Below, in pieces: positions 34,563 to 43,466 of a stretch of DNA of 64,000 nt. Position 1 is the stretch's first letter, and each line of letters begins with the position of its first letter. This DNA is from Pseudomonadales bacterium (lineage in GTDB: Bacteria > Pseudomonadota > Gammaproteobacteria > Pseudomonadales > Ketobacteraceae). A program made the position numbers and the translations under genes. The stretch spans positions 1 to 64,000 of the forward strand of contig JAGUVW010000068.1 of the NCBI GenBank assembly GCA_020062665.1, in the 5' to 3' direction. Under the pieces are notes generated by a model, which had not been told where the DNA came from, made no database searches, and saw only the letters and a list, made by a program, of their open reading frames with translations.

Positions 34563-37139
34563 ATGAAGCCTGTCCGGATCGACCTGCGAGAACATCACGG
34601 CATCCCGCGCACTGCTGAACCGGTGCGCATCGGCGTGCCGCTCGCAGCTGGCGTCGTGCACGATCCCGCGCATTTGCAGCTGCGCGACAGCGATGGCAAG
34701 CAGCTCCCGTTCGATATTCGCGTCACCGCGCGCTGGCCCGATGGCAGCATCCGCTGGTGCCTGCTGGATGTCGCCGTGTCCGTCGCTGCCCAAGGTGAAC
34801 AGGCGCTGCTGCTGGAACAGACGCCTGCACCCACGGCGATTGCATCAGCGGCTGCAATGCGCCTGATCCGCTCCGGTGAAAGCCTTGCCGTGGATACCGG
34901 CGCAACGCAGTTCGACCTGCCCGCCGACAGCGCCCTGTTCCATCACGCCGCGCTGGCCCCTGCGCAGCTGGAACTGGCAACGCCCGCTGGCAACACCCGC
35001 GTGGTCGTCAGCGACACCACCACCGAGCGCGACCAGGCCAACGCCCGCCTCGACTGCACCCGCACCGGCTGGTTCGTCGGCCCCGATGACACCCACCTGT
35101 GTCGCTTCGAATCACGGCTGGCGTTCTTTGCCGGCAGCAGCACCGTGCGCTGGGATTTCACGATCCACAACCCCAACGCGGCACAACATCCCGGCGGACT
35201 CTGGGATCTGGGTGATCCCGGCTCGCTGTTCTTCCGCCAGCTGAACCTGACGCTAACCAGCGCGCAGGATTCACCCGTTCACTACCAGCTCGACGCCGGC
35301 GCACCCTGGCTGACCGCCGACACCGATGCATCCCTGCAGCAATATTCCAGCGGTGGCGCAGAGTGGAACAGCCGCAATCACATCGATCACACCGGCGTGG
35401 TGCCGCTGCACATCAAGGGCTACCAGTTCCGCAGTGGCCAGCAACAGCAGGATGGTCTGCGCGCCAGCCCGCTGCTGCATTGCGACAACGCTTTCAGCGT
35501 CGGCATCGATCGCTTCTGGCAGAATTTTCCCAAAGCCATCACCCGCAGCGGCAACCGCATCACACTGCACCTGTTTCCCGCGCAGGACAACGCACTGCAC
35601 GAACTGCAGGGTGGCGAGAGCAAAACCCACACGCTGTTTTTCGATTTCAGCGGCCACCGCGACGCCCTGGCCTGGATCCGCACACCGCTGGCGCCCGCGC
35701 TCGCAGCGGAACAGGTGGCCACCAGCAACAGCCTGCTGCACTTTTCTGCCCGCTCTGATGCAAGCGATGCCACTGATGACCTGATCCAGCTCGGCCTGGA
35801 TGCGCAGGTGGGCTTTCAAGCCAAGCGGGAAATCATCGACGAATACGGCTGGCGTCATTTCGGCGACATCTTTGCCGATCACGAAAGCCTGTACCTGCCG
35901 CCGGGGGAACTTTACATCTCCCACTACAACAACCAGTACGATCCGCTGTACGGATTTCTGCGCCAGTATCTGCTCAGCGGCAACAGCGCCTGGTGGACAC
36001 TGGCGCACGAACTGGCGCGCCACGTCACCGACATCGACATCTACAACACCCAGGCGGATCGGGCGGAATACAACGGCGGCCTGTTCTGGCACACCGATCA
36101 TTACGTGGATGCCTTCACCGCATCCCACCGCACCTATTCGCGCCAGCAGAAACCCAACGGCAAGGACGTCACCCAGGGCGGCGGCCCCGGTGCCGAGCAC
36201 TGCTACACCCAGGGCCTGCTGCTGCACTATTACCTGACCGGATCAGAACGCTCGCGCCAGGCGGTGCTCACGCTCACCCAGTGGATCACCCATTTCTACG
36301 AAGGTACCGGCACCCTGGTGGAACAGCTGGCACACATCAAAAGCAAGGTGCTGCCCAAACTGCGCAATGGCGGCACCAGCCTCAGCCACACCTACCCGCT
36401 CAACCGTGGCGTCGGCAACTACATCAACGCCCTGCTCGACAGCTTTGCCATCACCGACAACCGCGACTACCTGCGTCAGGTGGAACACGTGATCCGCCAC
36501 ACCGTGCACCCGCGCGACCGCATCGAAGACCGCCACTTCGACGATATCGAAAGCCACTGGTTCTACACCATCTTCCTGCAGGCCATGATCCGCTATCTGG
36601 AGATCAAACGCCAACGGGGCGAGGACGACGAAGCCAGCCGCTACGCGCTGGATTCCGTGCTGCACTATGCGAACTGGATGGCGCGGCACGAACAACCGTA
36701 CCTGCACACCCCCGAGCGCCTGGAATTTCCCAACGACACCTGGGCCGCGCAGGACATTCGCAAAGCCAACATCCTGTTCTTCGCCAGCCAGTACGGCGAC
36801 GCGGAACAGCGGACACGGCTGCGCAGCCGCGCGGAATTTTTCAGTGACTACGTGCGCCAGCACCTAACTGCCAGCGACACCCGGCACTTCTCGCGCATAC
36901 TGGCGATCCTGATGCAGAACCACGGCGCCAGCGCCTATTTCAGCAACGCCCCGGCCATCGCCCACACACCGGGCACCTACGCCACGGAACCCTATGTCAC
37001 CCGTGGCCAGCTGCTGGGCAAAACCCTGATCAACGCCCTGCGCACCCTGGTCCGTTTTTCACTGCGCCGGGAACTGCAGTGGCTCAAGTTCCGCCACCCC
37101 TTGTTTCTCAAGGCATACCATCGCCTGTACTCCCAGTAA
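34563..37139 (+). CDS. RIFT-barrel/YetA-like (PcRGLX-type) protein in the XrtA operon
   Basis: 858 aa without a visible signal peptide. The N-terminal part (about 1-110) has the PVRIGVPLAAG opening and the WPDGSIRWCLLD motif of the PcRGLX/YetA-like exo-rhamnogalacturonan-lyase RIFT barrel. A middle beta-rich region and a large alpha/alpha-barrel-like C-terminal half (repeated LARHVTD, YTQGLLLHYYLTGS, and HWFYTIFLQAMIRYLEI helices) complete the fold, consistent with a polysaccharide-acting lyase. It lies 84 bp after the deacetylase and 12 bp before AsnB copy 2. That a lyase-like cytoplasmic protein belongs to the operon is clear; its enzymatic activity is inferred. Confidence 0.72.
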   Translation: MKPVRIDLREHHGIPRTAEPVRIGVPLAAGVVHDPAHLQLRDSDGKQLPFDIRVTARWPDGSIRWCLLDVAVSVAAQGEQALLLEQTPAPTAIASAAAMRLIRSGESLAVDTGATQFDLPADSALFHHAALAPAQLELATPAGNTRVVVSDTTTERDQANARLDCTRTGWFVGPDDTHLCRFESRLAFFAGSSTVRWDFTIHNPNAAQHPGGLWDLGDPGSLFFRQLNLTLTSAQDSPVHYQLDAGAPWLTADTDASLQQYSSGGAEWNSRNHIDHTGVVPLHIKGYQFRSGQQQQDGLRASPLLHCDNAFSVGIDRFWQNFPKAITRSGNRITLHLFPAQDNALHELQGGESKTHTLFFDFSGHRDALAWIRTPLAPALAAEQVATSNSLLHFSARSDASDATDDLIQLGLDAQVGFQAKREIIDEYGWRHFGDIFADHESLYLPPGELYISHYNNQYDPLYGFLRQYLLSGNSAWWTLAHELARHVTDIDIYNTQADRAEYNGGLFWHTDHYVDAFTASHRTYSRQQKPNGKDVTQGGGPGAEHCYTQGLLLHYYLTGSERSRQAVLTLTQWITHFYEGTGTLVEQLAHIKSKVLPKLRNGGTSLSHTYPLNRGVGNYINALLDSFAITDNRDYLRQVEHVIRHTVHPRDRIEDRHFDDIESHWFYTIFLQAMIRYLEIKRQRGEDDEASRYALDSVLHYANWMARHEQPYLHTPERLEFPNDTWAAQDIRKANILFFASQYGDAEQRTRLRSRAEFFSDYVRQHLTASDTRHFSRILAILMQNHGASAYFSNAPAIAHTPGTYATEPYVTRGQLLGKTLINALRTLVRFSLRRELQWLKFRHPLFLKAYHRLYSQ

Positions 37140-37151
37140 CGGAATCCATCT

Positions 37152-39041
37152 ATGTGCGGCATTGCAGGATTTACCCGCTTCCACCAGACCACCGGCGACA
37201 TCGACACGCTCAAGGCCATGGGCAACGCCATCTTTCACCGCGGCCCCGATGCCGGCGGCGAGTTTCTGGATGACGGTGTCGGCCTCAGCCATCGCCGCCT
37301 GGCCATCATCGATCTGTCGCCAGCGGGCGTCCAACCCATGTATTCCGCCGACAACAATCTGGTGATCGTATTCAACGGGGAAATCTACGACTTTCAGGCC
37401 CTGCGGGATGAACTGGCTGCGCAAGGCTATCCGTTCAAATCCCGCTCTGACACCGAAGTGCTGCTGGCCCTGTACCAACGCGACGGCGAAAAAATGATGG
37501 ACCGGATCAACGGCATGTTCGCCTTCGCCATCTGGGACAAAACCAAACAGACCCTGTTTCTGGCCCGCGATCGCCTGGGCAAAAAGCCGCTGTATTATTA
37601 CCAGCACGATGGCTATTTCGTTTTCGCGTCGGAAATCAAAGCCATCCTGCAACTGCCTGCCGTGCAGCGCCAATTGCGGCCCGACGCCATCTACGATTTC
37701 TTCACCTACCAGTACATTCCCGATCCCAAAACCATCTTCCAGCACATCCACAAACTGGAGCCGGGTCACACCCTGTTCATCGATCGCCAGCAGATCCGCA
37801 AACAGCGCTACTGGGATGTGTCGTTCCGCAACGTGCAGAACAAACCGGCAGAAACCACCGCCGACGAACTGCTGAACATCATCGAGCACTGCGTGAAAAG
37901 CCGCATGGTGAGCGATGTGCCACTGGGTGCCTTTCTCAGCGGCGGCGTGGATTCCAGCGGCGTGGTGGGACTGATGGCGCGCAACTCCAGCCAGCCGGTC
38001 ACCACCTGCTCCATCGGTTTCGACTCGGAACAATTCGACGAAGTGCACTACGCCGCGAAAATCGCGCGCCAGTTCAACACCGATCACCACGAATTCACCG
38101 TCAAGGAAAACGTCGAAGACAACCTGGAACAGATCGCCGCCTATTTTGACGAACCCTTTGCCGATCCCTCGCTGGTGCCCACCTACTTCGTGTCGAAACT
38201 GGCACGGCAGCAGGTCACCGTGGCGCTGGCCGGCGACGGCGGCGACGAAAGCTTTGCCGGCTACAGCAAATACGCGGTCGATCAGGTGGAAAACAACATC
38301 CGCCGCTGGATTCCCACGCCTGTGCGCAAGCATCTGCTGCCACGGCTGGCCAGCCTGTTCGCCCTGAGCCACCACACCATCGCCCGCAAGGCCAACACCC
38401 TGCTCAAGGCCCTGAGTCACGATCCGGCCTACGGCTTCTTCCTCACCAACTCATTCTTCAGCGAAGAACTCTGGCAGCGCCTGGTGCGCGACGACTTCAA
38501 ACAAACACTCGCGGGCTATCACCCGGCCAGCGTCACCCTGGAGCACTACCACAAGGCCGACGGCCCGGATCACCTGGCGCGGATTCTTTACACCGATTTC
38601 AAAACCTACCTGCCCGGCGACATCCTGGTGAAAGTGGATCGCATGAGCATGGCCAATTCGCTGGAAGTCAGAGCCCCGCTGCTGGACTACACTGTAGTGG
38701 AGTACGCAGCCTCTATCCGCTCCGACCTCAAACTGCACAACAGCGACAAGAAACACATCCTGAAAAAAGCCTTCAGCCGGCTGCTGGATCACGACACACT
38801 CTATCGCAAGAAAATGGGCTTCGCGGTGCCACTGGCCGAATGGCTGCGCGTGCAGATCAAGGACAAGGCGGAACACCTGCTGTTCCATTCATCCACCGGG
38901 CTTTGCAATTACTTCAAAATGGATCAGGTGAAAATGATCTGGGACGACCACCAGCGCGGCACACGGGATTATTCCAGCGAACTCTGGAGCATGCTGATGT
39001 TCCAGCTGTGGCACAACCGCTACGCCCACAGCGCAGCCTGA
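37152..39041 (+). CDS. XrtA-associated asparagine synthase-type amidotransferase (copy 2)
   Basis: 629 aa with N-terminal MCGIAGFTRF (glutaminase Cys2) and SGGVDSS at 263-269 (AMP-forming site). It matches the exosortase-A-system amidotransferase type. The reaction is thought to be amidation of a sugar acid or an aminotransfer in the exopolysaccharide, rather than asparagine synthesis. It lies 12 bp after the RIFT-barrel gene and 13 bp before the GT4. It is a paralog of the gene at 20599, which heads the ACP/ligase operon. Confidence 0.92.
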   Translation: MCGIAGFTRFHQTTGDIDTLKAMGNAIFHRGPDAGGEFLDDGVGLSHRRLAIIDLSPAGVQPMYSADNNLVIVFNGEIYDFQALRDELAAQGYPFKSRSDTEVLLALYQRDGEKMMDRINGMFAFAIWDKTKQTLFLARDRLGKKPLYYYQHDGYFVFASEIKAILQLPAVQRQLRPDAIYDFFTYQYIPDPKTIFQHIHKLEPGHTLFIDRQQIRKQRYWDVSFRNVQNKPAETTADELLNIIEHCVKSRMVSDVPLGAFLSGGVDSSGVVGLMARNSSQPVTTCSIGFDSEQFDEVHYAAKIARQFNTDHHEFTVKENVEDNLEQIAAYFDEPFADPSLVPTYFVSKLARQQVTVALAGDGGDESFAGYSKYAVDQVENNIRRWIPTPVRKHLLPRLASLFALSHHTIARKANTLLKALSHDPAYGFFLTNSFFSEELWQRLVRDDFKQTLAGYHPASVTLEHYHKADGPDHLARILYTDFKTYLPGDILVKVDRMSMANSLEVRAPLLDYTVVEYAASIRSDLKLHNSDKKHILKKAFSRLLDHDTLYRKKMGFAVPLAEWLRVQIKDKAEHLLFHSSTGLCNYFKMDQVKMIWDDHQRGTRDYSSELWSMLMFQLWHNRYAHSAA

Positions 39042-39054
39042 CAGGATGCACACG

Positions 39055-40161
39055 ATGCCGGTCAAGCACATCCTGCACGTCACCTACGACATGAACATCG
39101 GCGGCACCGAACAGGTGATCCGCAACCTGGTGGAAGGACTCGATCCGACGCGCTACACCTCGTCGATCCTGTGCATCGACGGCACCATTGGCCCCTGGGG
39201 CCAGGAACTGCAGAAAAAAGGCGTTCCCCACTACTGCCTGACACGCAAACCCGGATTTGACCTGCCACTGATCCGCGCCATCCACGCCCTGATCCGCCAG
39301 CACCGCTTCGACATCATCCACTGCCACCAGTACACGCCCTACACCTACGGCTGGTTTGGCGCGCTGTTCACCGGCAAACCCGTCATCTTCACCGAACACG
39401 GCCGCTTCTATCCCGACGTCAGCAGCCGCAAGCGCCAGCTCATCAACCCACTGCTGCAACTGGGCACCGCCGCCATCACTGCGATCTCGGCCGCCACCCG
39501 CCAGGCACTGGTGGAATTCGAAAACCTGTCCGCATCCCGCATCGACGTCATCTACAACGGCATCGCCGACAGCCGCACAGCAGCACCCGCCGCACTGCGC
39601 ACCGAACTCGGCCTGCGCGACGACGACATCGTACTGGGCACCATCTCGCGCCTCGATCCAATCAAAAATCAAACCATGATGCTCCGCTCATTCCAGCAGG
39701 CGCGAGCACGCAACCCCAAACTGAAACTGCTGATTGTGGGCGACGGCCCCCAACGCGCCGAACTGCACGCATTGGCGGACACACTGGGATTGAAAGACAG
39801 CGTGATCTTCACCGGATTCCAGCCCAAACCGCAGGCCTACCTGGCACTGATGGATGTGTTTCTGCTGCCATCGCTGAGCGAAGGCACCTCGATGACCCTG
39901 CTGGAAGCCATGTGCTTCGCCAAGCCCTCCATCGCCACCGCAGTGGGTGGCACACCGGAAATACTGGAAGACGGCACCACCGGCATCCTCATCGCCAACC
40001 AGGACGAAGCGGCACTGACCCACGCCATGGTGACACTGGCTGAATCACAGGCACTGCGCCAGCGCCTGGGTGACAACGCCCGTAACCGCTACGAAACGCG
40101 ATTCACCCTGCAGGCGATGACGCGGGAATATGAAGCACTTTATGCGAAGGTGAGTGGGTGA
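39055..40161 (+). CDS. Family 4 glycosyltransferase
   Basis: 368 aa GT-B enzyme. GGTEQVIRNL lies near the N-terminus, and the C-terminal Rossmann half has RLDPIKNQ, FTGFQPKP and LPSLSEGTSMTLLEAMCFAKP, whose E-x7-E pattern binds the nucleotide sugar. I use the ATG at 39055 rather than 39046 because the first codons fall within the gap after AsnB copy 2. It is cytoplasmic and probably adds a sugar to the lipid-linked repeat unit. The O-ligase-like gene starts 7 bp after its stop. Confidence 0.9.
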   Translation: MPVKHILHVTYDMNIGGTEQVIRNLVEGLDPTRYTSSILCIDGTIGPWGQELQKKGVPHYCLTRKPGFDLPLIRAIHALIRQHRFDIIHCHQYTPYTYGWFGALFTGKPVIFTEHGRFYPDVSSRKRQLINPLLQLGTAAITAISAATRQALVEFENLSASRIDVIYNGIADSRTAAPAALRTELGLRDDDIVLGTISRLDPIKNQTMMLRSFQQARARNPKLKLLIVGDGPQRAELHALADTLGLKDSVIFTGFQPKPQAYLALMDVFLLPSLSEGTSMTLLEAMCFAKPSIATAVGGTPEILEDGTTGILIANQDEAALTHAMVTLAESQALRQRLGDNARNRYETRFTLQAMTREYEALYAKVSG

Positions 40162-40168
40162 GACTGGC

Positions 40169-41512
40169 ATGCTGAATTTTCTGCTGTTCATCACGTGCTA
40201 CCTGGGCGGATTCATCCTGGCTTTTATGAGCAACCCGGCATGGTCATTCGTGCTGTACCAGCTGGTTTATTTCATGAACCCGCTCGAACGCTGGTGGAGC
40301 TACATGATCCCCAGCCTGAGTTACTCCTTCTTTACGGTAATCCTGATGTTTGCCGTTTTCATGAAGGACTTCAAAGCACACCAGCAGAACCGCCTATTGG
40401 CCGCGCCCCAGTTCAAATGGATCTACTTGATTGCAATGGGGTACATCCTGTCGTCGTTCTACGCAGTTCTGCCATTAGAAAACGAATTCGCTACCGTCAA
40501 TTTTATTAAGCTCGTGGTCATCATGTCGGTGGCCTACAAACTGATAGACACCGACCAAAAGCTGACTTGGACACTCTGGGGATTCATGTGCGGGGCAGCC
40601 TACATTGGGTTCATCTGCTTTCAGGTTGGTCGTGACCCCACTGGCAGGATTGAAGGTATCGGCACCGTAGACTCACCAGATTCCAATGGCACTGCTGCTG
40701 CTATCGTTCCCGCCCTTGTTCTGTCACTGTATTTTTTTTGGGTATCCAAAAGCCCCTGGAAGAAGCTGGCTGCAGCCGTCACCGGAGCATTCATTGCCAA
40801 TGGAATCGTGTTGATTAACAGCCGGGGCTCGTTCCTCGCCGCAATCGCCAGCCTGGGTTATTTTTCGATGTTCCTGCTTTTTTCCAAACACCAGAGGAAG
40901 CACCAGAAAGCCTCCGCCATAGGTCTCATGTTCCTGGGATTGATTGCTGCGGCAGTGATCATTGATGAAACTGCAATTGAGCGATTTCTATCTATCAAGA
41001 CCGAGGAAAGAACCGAAGATCAGGAAACCTCCAAGACGCGCACTTTTTTCTGGCTTGCCGCCCTCGAAATGGCAAAGGATCACCCGTTTGGTGCCGGAGC
41101 CAAGGCATTCGAAGCTTTTGCACCGGAATACCTGCCGGACTACCTGGCCACTGGGGCAAGCCGCAATCGCAGCGTGCACTCGAGCTGGTTCGAAGCACTC
41201 ACGGATCTGGGCTATCCGGGCCTGCTCTTCCTGATCATGATGATTCGTGCGAGCTTTTTCGCAACCCGTCAGGCCAAAAACGCCCTGATCAACAAGAACG
41301 ATATCGACAACTACTACAAATTGCTTGCCATCGAGGCTGCCCTTGTGGCGTACATTGTGGCAATGTCATTCATGAACCGTTACCGGGCTGAAATACTTTA
41401 CTGGTGCGTCCTGTTCACCGCTTGCGCGTATAACATCTATGTACTTAAACATGTGCCGCTAACTCGCGACAAAGCTCCACGGAACTCCCTCACCCGAACA
41501 GCCAGGTTATGA
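40169..41512 (+). CDS. O-antigen ligase/polymerase-like membrane protein, exosortase A-associated
   Basis: 447 aa with about ten to twelve membrane helices and the Wzy/WaaL-type periplasmic loop. The signature pieces are INSRGSFLA (Wzy_C region) and SVHSSWFEALTDLGYPG near residue 350. Such proteins polymerise or ligate lipid-linked glycans on the periplasmic side, and exosortase loci carry a dedicated subgroup. The ATG at 40169 is chosen over the GTG at 40154, which overlaps the GT4 gene. Base composition turns more AT-rich within this gene, marking the left edge of the region that looks different from its neighbours. It is the last gene of the XrtA operon. Confidence 0.86.
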   Translation: MLNFLLFITCYLGGFILAFMSNPAWSFVLYQLVYFMNPLERWWSYMIPSLSYSFFTVILMFAVFMKDFKAHQQNRLLAAPQFKWIYLIAMGYILSSFYAVLPLENEFATVNFIKLVVIMSVAYKLIDTDQKLTWTLWGFMCGAAYIGFICFQVGRDPTGRIEGIGTVDSPDSNGTAAAIVPALVLSLYFFWVSKSPWKKLAAAVTGAFIANGIVLINSRGSFLAAIASLGYFSMFLLFSKHQRKHQKASAIGLMFLGLIAAAVIIDETAIERFLSIKTEERTEDQETSKTRTFFWLAALEMAKDHPFGAGAKAFEAFAPEYLPDYLATGASRNRSVHSSWFEALTDLGYPGLLFLIMMIRASFFATRQAKNALINKNDIDNYYKLLAIEAALVAYIVAMSFMNRYRAEILYWCVLFTACAYNIYVLKHVPLTRDKAPRNSLTRTARL

Positions 41513-41865
41513 GGACAGACCGAAACCAAGACGCGCTAGGGACTGTCCTTGTTAAGGCCATGTATCCATTGACGCATGTCCAAGCATAGTGCAGCCTGCA
41601 TCACAGTTCTGGTGAGAAGCCTGTTATGCCCGACTACCCCTAGAAGCCCCCTTGTACAATTTTTTTGACATATAGGGCCTGCTGACGAGGAATTTGCACA
41701 AACATCACTAATAATAGTGCGAGGCTTAATACCTCGAATGCTGCCTAGTTTGTCTGTGACCGTGCTCTCTAAAGCGACTTTTTCAGTTAATACGCGGTTG
41801 GAACAGCAGTAGGGGTTGTCTATTATCAGTCCTAGCTACAAAACAATGTATTCGGAGTCAAGGTT
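41513..41865. other. AT-rich intergenic region with one promoter
   Basis: 353 bp, clearly lower in GC than the flanking operon. No gene was found. It contains a promoter-like site at 41798-41826. A TTGACA at about 41667 has no matching -10. Confidence 0.5.
41798..41826 (+). promoter_or_regulatory. Sigma-70-type promoter for the secreted protein at 41866
   Basis: TTGGAA (41798-41803), a 17-bp spacer and TATTAT (41821-41826). The predicted leader is about 33 bases to the ATG at 41866. Confidence 0.55.
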
Positions 41866-43218
41866 ATGCCCAGCCCATCATCCCAGCGCCCATCAACTTC
41901 GCCAGTCAGGATGAATATTGGCCGCAAGCTCAAAATGTTGTCTTTCTTGGTTGCCACAGCGACCGGGGCACCCGCTGTCGCGGCTGACCTTGCTACCATG
42001 CAAAAACTGCCGCTGTTCTCAATCCAGAATTTTGAGTACGCCGGTGGTTTCAAATTTGAACTTGGTATAAACGGTGAATCAGAAGTTGCCTATGCCCAAG
42101 GCCCTATTGCTATAGGCAAAGATGGCAAATCCGTCTATTTCGCAGGCCATGCCCATCACCAGGCCATTGCAGAGTTCAACCTGCCAGCACTAGTGAAGAC
42201 AAACGATTCAGGCAAGTTCAATCGAGCAACTTTCAAGCAGGGATTCCGCAGGGTTCTTGACAGAGCCCCATCTGGTAATCCACAAGGCATTGATAGAATC
42301 GGGGGAATGGCCTACATAAACGGTCAATTAGTAGTCAATTCTTACGTATACTATGACGCGGGTGGCGGCACATCCCACACCACGCTGGTCGTAAAGGACG
42401 CAGCCAATCTTTCTTCATCCTCCCTGGCCGGTTATCACAGCTATTCTGCCCGTGCCCATGCCGCTGGGTGGCTTACCCCTGTTCCCGCTGATTGGCAACC
42501 ACACCTCGGCGGAACCTACATAGTTGGTGACGGTGGACACAAACCCATCGTAACCCGTTTGAGCATGGGGCCGTCCGCATTTGCGTTTGATCCGACAAAT
42601 CCATTGCTTGGCAACTTGGCGCCTTCCGCCATCAAACTAACCACACTGCTGGATTTCGACTTTGATCACACGCTGGGCACTAGCACCATCCCGAATGTGA
42701 ACATCGACAACTACCTGTACAACACCTCCGGGACAAACAAATTGTGGACACACTTGTCCGGCGCCTTGCTCGGTTTTGTAGTGCCAGGTACTCGAACCTA
42801 TCTGACCATTGGTAACACTGGCGGTATCGATAGTGGCCTCGGGTACAAGATCACACAGGACACTGGCTTTGTCTGTTTTGGTCACTGCCCGTACAAGGCG
42901 TCAGACATGCACAACTATTATTGGGCATGGGATCTGAACGACCTCATCAAAGTCAAGAACGGCCAAATGCAGCCTTATGATGTACGTCCGTATGCCTATG
43001 GCAAGATAACCCTTCCCATGGGATACCGGCCGATAATAGGTGGCACCTTCGATCCTGCTAGCGGTCTTGCCTATCTTTCTCTAGATAACGGCGAATGGAA
43101 CGAATTTGGCGGACTCCCTGCCGTCGTGGCTTACAAGGTTCCCGTTGTGGATGGCGGAACCACCGTGCAGCCACCGCAACCACCGTCAAACATCAACGTG
43201 CAGCCGATCAGCCAATAA
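41866..43218 (+). CDS. Secreted beta-rich protein of unknown function
   Basis: 450 aa with a signal peptide (long n-region, core LSFLVATATGAPAVA, cleavage near residue 40). The mature part is rich in Gly/Tyr/Trp turns (GKDGKSVYFAGHAHHQA, GGMAYINGQLVV, LTIGNTGGIDSGLGY, YWAWDLNDLI) of the sort seen in beta-propeller-like extracellular proteins. The C-terminal tail is Pro-rich (PPQPPSNI), like the beta-helix protein at 26619. It has its own promoter and a strong terminator downstream, so it is a monocistronic insertion in the locus. I cannot assign a function. Confidence 0.7.
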   Translation: MPSPSSQRPSTSPVRMNIGRKLKMLSFLVATATGAPAVAADLATMQKLPLFSIQNFEYAGGFKFELGINGESEVAYAQGPIAIGKDGKSVYFAGHAHHQAIAEFNLPALVKTNDSGKFNRATFKQGFRRVLDRAPSGNPQGIDRIGGMAYINGQLVVNSYVYYDAGGGTSHTTLVVKDAANLSSSSLAGYHSYSARAHAAGWLTPVPADWQPHLGGTYIVGDGGHKPIVTRLSMGPSAFAFDPTNPLLGNLAPSAIKLTTLLDFDFDHTLGTSTIPNVNIDNYLYNTSGTNKLWTHLSGALLGFVVPGTRTYLTIGNTGGIDSGLGYKITQDTGFVCFGHCPYKASDMHNYYWAWDLNDLIKVKNGQMQPYDVRPYAYGKITLPMGYRPIIGGTFDPASGLAYLSLDNGEWNEFGGLPAVVAYKVPVVDGGTTVQPPQPPSNINVQPISQ

Positions 43219-43249
43219 GCCAGAACAGGCCTTCAGAGCAAGAAATACA

Positions 43250-43297
43250 ACACAATGAGCCAGACACCATAAAAATGGGTCTGGCTCATTGTGTTTT
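43250..43297 (+). terminator. Long hairpin terminator
   Basis: A perfect 16-bp stem (43250-43265 with 43279-43294) with a further CCAT/ATGG pair and AAAA loop inside, followed by a T-run (43294-43297). It closes the secreted-protein gene 32 bp after its stop. Confidence 0.85.
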
Positions 43298-43466
43298 GCG
43301 CCCCTGCAAACTGATTGGCACCTACAGTCATCAATAGTAAGATCCTTCGTTGCCACGCCTGCTTAAAGGAATTTATACAGTCATGGGCGGGGAACATGAC
43401 GATAATCGGTCGACGCTCATCAAACACGGCGACCACCCAACGTGCTTTAGGATCAAGGAAAACAAC

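Noticed and set aside
41513-41865. Possible IS remnant in the AT-rich gap
   Set aside because: No transposase fragment, terminal inverted repeats or target duplication could be found; only a promoter is supportable.
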